Origin: Lunularia cruciata
Lineage: Eukaryota > Streptophyta > Marchantiopsida > Lunulariales > Lunulariaceae
Assembly (NCBI GenBank): GCA_948567375.1
Contig: OX419758.1
Span: forward strand, 64,757,965 to 64,821,964
Direction of reading: 5' to 3'
Length of the DNA stretch: 64,000 nucleotides
Made by a program: the position numbers and the translations under genes. The notes below the pieces were generated by a model. The model was given only the letters and a program-made list of their open reading frames with translations. It made no database searches and had not been told where the DNA came from. Of the stretch, positions 61,751 through 64,000 are shown piece by piece; within the stretch, counting starts at the first letter, position 1; each line of letters opens with the position of its first letter.

Positions 61751-62953
61751 TTAGGCGCTTGTTCCTGTTGGACAAAAGGTGATTTGATAATTTGCACCGA
61801 CACAAGTGAACGTGCTGGACGCATCATCGTAAGCATAGCTGTAAGCCGTGGGACACGCTTCTTTGAATCTCTGACTGAATTCAGTCGGCGAACAAGTTGC
61901 GGGGGTGTTGTGGGCTCCGGAGCAGCAGTATATCTCAGTTTTAAACGCCTCACATGCACTTTTGCAGGCGACTACTGCGCCACTGACCAGGACTTGCAAT
62001 TGTGCAGGACAATTTTTGTTTAGATCCGAAGTGCATCCTGGATTTCCGCATGAACCAGTTCCGCCAGTTTGAACAATAGACAGCGGGAGATTGTATCCGT
62101 CCACCAAACTCACATCGTAAAAGTCTTGTCCCCCATGGCCATCCAAGGTGAATTCAGCTAATGTTGCTGGAGGAATCCCGCCAGCTCCATTGCAATGTAA
62201 TCCGCGTCCACAATCTCCAGTTTGACAAGTCCCTGCATTCGTAGCATCAAAGTTACATCCAGTTCTTCCCCAGAACCGACCAGCCCATCCAACTGGCGTT
62301 ATGACCTCTTGAGATGCTCCAGCGGCCAGAACGAAACCTCCGTTCGCCAGGCTCTGTTGCCCTGCGTTAGACAAAGTCCCCGGCCATATTGTATGCTTAC
62401 AGTTGTTCACAATCTTGATCGTTCTCGCTTGACTGCTCTGGAGCATTCCTGTATAAGGTCAATCAAAATCCAAAAGTTCTTAGACATACTGCAGCAGAGT
62501 GTGACGCACCATTTCCAAGTTCCTCGATTTCTGTTACTTTCTAACAAGGATCACTGCGCTCTGCCGGCTTGAAAATTGAGCTCAGAAGGACAAATGCATG
62601 ACGCACAAGCGCGCCTGAAGGAAACTGAACATATAGCATACAGTAGTTTGAACTTAATTTAAGGTTAAAGGGTGGTTTTGATCATATGATCATCACGACC
62701 TCATTGCAATCATGCGGGTGAAGAGACAATACCCCAACGAGTCCAACTATATCGGAAACATTCAATCCAACACTTGCTACCTAAACTTGGGAATTTTCTT
62801 TCCCCGGCAGCATAATCCTTATATCCAGGAAATAAACATCTGTAGCACCGCTCGAATGCTAATCACATCAACGAAACATCAATTCACCAGTATACCTGGA
62901 AACAGTACCACCAGCGTTACACAAGACCAAATTCGGCCACTCAGGTTCCTCAT
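61751..62953 (-). CDS. Thaumatin-like protein (PR-5 family), secreted
   Basis: Two exons on the minus strand: 62953-62896 and 62448-61751, with donor GTATAC and acceptor TATACAG. Joined length is 251 residues. The first exon plus a few codons encode a signal peptide with a hydrophobic core (CVTLVVLFPGML), probably cleaved after SSQA. The mature protein starts RTIKIVNNCKHTIWPG and shows the family hallmarks: 16 cysteines (eight disulfides), GWAGRFWGRTGC, AEFTLDG, DFYDVSLVDGYNLP, CSGAHNTPATC and a terminal ITFCP. The acidic cleft residues of the REDDD motif appear present. PR-5 proteins act in the apoplast against fungi or stress, some by binding beta-glucans; the exact activity here is inferred from family. 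The length is typical for the large type. Confidence 0.96.
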
Positions 62954-63079
62954 GGTTGCCTGATAGACAGCAAACAAGAAGTTTCTGCTCTCAAGTGGGG
63001 GATGGCAGGTATTTATGTCTTCAAGCTCAATGAGGAGAAGGCAGTGGATTCAGCACTTCACACGTAGACCAGTTTGAAT

Positions 63080-63205
63080 TTCGTTCCACGCTGCAAGCTT
63101 GACAAATGCGGACACTACAACTTCGTTCCACGCTGCAAGCTTGACAAATGCGGACACTACAACTTCGTTCCACGCTGCAAGCTTGACAAATCGGGACACT
63201 ACAGT
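63080..63205. repeat. 42-bp minisatellite, three units
   Basis: Units share TTCGTTCCACGCTGCAAGCT followed by TGACAAATGCGGACACTACAAC; starts at 63080, 63122 and 63164. The first two are almost identical, the third differs at its end (AATCGGGACACTACAGTACC). It lies 130-250 bp upstream of the thaumatin-like start codon. The 42-bp length keeps a minus-strand frame (14-residue repeats with FVKLAAWNE), but a gene is unlikely. Confidence 0.93.
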
Positions 63206-64000
63206 ACCGGACTCAACTGAACTGTTACAATCCTTAAAATCTTCAGAATGCGGTACCTGTGAGTGTACTGAGTTGCCGCACTGACTTTTGTATGTCCATG
63301 AAGTTTCTTCCATAGATTCTGAACCTGCTCTAACCACCTGCTACATCAATCTCCCTGTCGGACGAACAGTTGTTCATGATCCTTCTCTCTTGCCACCCCA
63401 CCCTTTTCTTTCAACCGCCGTATATCGACAAGCCTTTAGGTAGAGTTTTCTTTCTTTGAGAAAATACAGATTACTTACCTTATAATCCAGCGCGTGGGGC
63501 AGTTCTTTCCGAATCAAAAGTAGTCAAAGTCGGCGATGACGATGACACCTGGTATTCACTTTCTGTATCCACACAATTTGTTCAGGAAAACGTTAGCTTA
63601 AAGGTGATCGATTTGTAGACCAGAAGATCTAGGCATCTACAGTTGCTGTTCCCACGACTAAGCCGACATCCTTTGGGGACTATTTCAAAGCTTTCGACCC
63701 ACCTGAGTTGACAAGTTTCATCTTCCAAGTTTTAATTATTAATTAATCTCTTAGTATATTCTAATGTATGTACTCTAATAGTGTATTTATTTTAATTACT
63801 TGTTTACTGACTTAATATACATATATAATTGTGAAGTCACATCCTCATATCCCCCTAGTCCGGCTGGCCTTGGACATCTTCTATACCATCTACTCATATG
63901 GAGAATTAGACGAAATGCAATGGCTTTTCCCTAATCTTCATAATTTCAAGCTAGAAACCTGTCCACGTTTGTATACTTTACTCAAACACAATGTTCTAAG
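63206..64000. other. Window end, no gene seen
   Basis: AT-rich DNA, especially 63720-63840. No ORF with family resemblance. It probably includes distal promoter sequence of the minus-strand thaumatin-like gene. Confidence 0.5.

Noticed and set aside
63050-63337. Minus-strand ORF with 14-residue repeats (FVKLAAWNE)
   Set aside because: The repeat is explained by a 42-bp minisatellite, and the ORF lies in the promoter region of the thaumatin-like gene.

Overview
This is nuclear DNA from a land plant. All recognisable cellular genes are spliced plant-type genes with GT-AG introns, except one intronless GRAS gene, and they are separated by AT-rich, repeat-rich spacers. A DELLA-subfamily GRAS protein without the gibberellin-receptor (DELLA) motif suggests a non-seed plant, most likely a bryophyte such as a liverwort or moss. 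That placement is inference; no organism-specific marker was seen.

Layout. 89-10127 (+): the 3' part of a DEG7-type protease gene, with 12 confidently placed exons, one expected short exon not found, and introns full of small duplications. 10.1-27.0 kb: gene-poor DNA with tandem duplications, a copia-like LTR and leader fragment (about 11.15-11.9 kb), a LINE-like 3'-tail fragment (about 12.95-13.09 kb), microsatellites, hairpins and degenerate ORFs. 27033-33316 (+): a complete but inactivated Ty3/Gypsy chromovirus with two ~0.58-kb LTRs, a tRNA-Met-type primer site, a polypurine tract, gag, protease, RT, RNase H, integrase, chromodomain and a perfect 5-bp target duplication (GTGAA). It interrupts an older minus-strand ORF. 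A diverged relic LTR of the same family lies just downstream (33565-33949).

38337-40247 (+): intronless DELLA-subfamily GRAS regulator. 43384-45931 (+): five-exon mitochondrial-carrier-family gene, Brittle1-like, with three ACGT-core motifs 320-410 bp upstream. About 47.0-51.4 kb: LINE-like DNA, comprising a 5'-truncated tail copy bracketed by a ~25-bp direct repeat and a degenerate reverse-transcriptase copy. 56738-58794 (+): six-exon SWEET sugar transporter. 59.3-59.75 kb: a ~105-bp tandem satellite. 62953-61751 (-): two-exon thaumatin-like (PR-5) secreted protein, with a 42-bp minisatellite just upstream.

The cellular genes (chloroplast proteolysis, growth regulation, nucleotide transport, sugar export, defence) are ordinary independent plant genes; I see no evidence that they act as a cluster. 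The most informative parts are the nested transposons, the clean target duplications, and several perfect hairpins with no assigned function. I found no convincing new multi-gene system.
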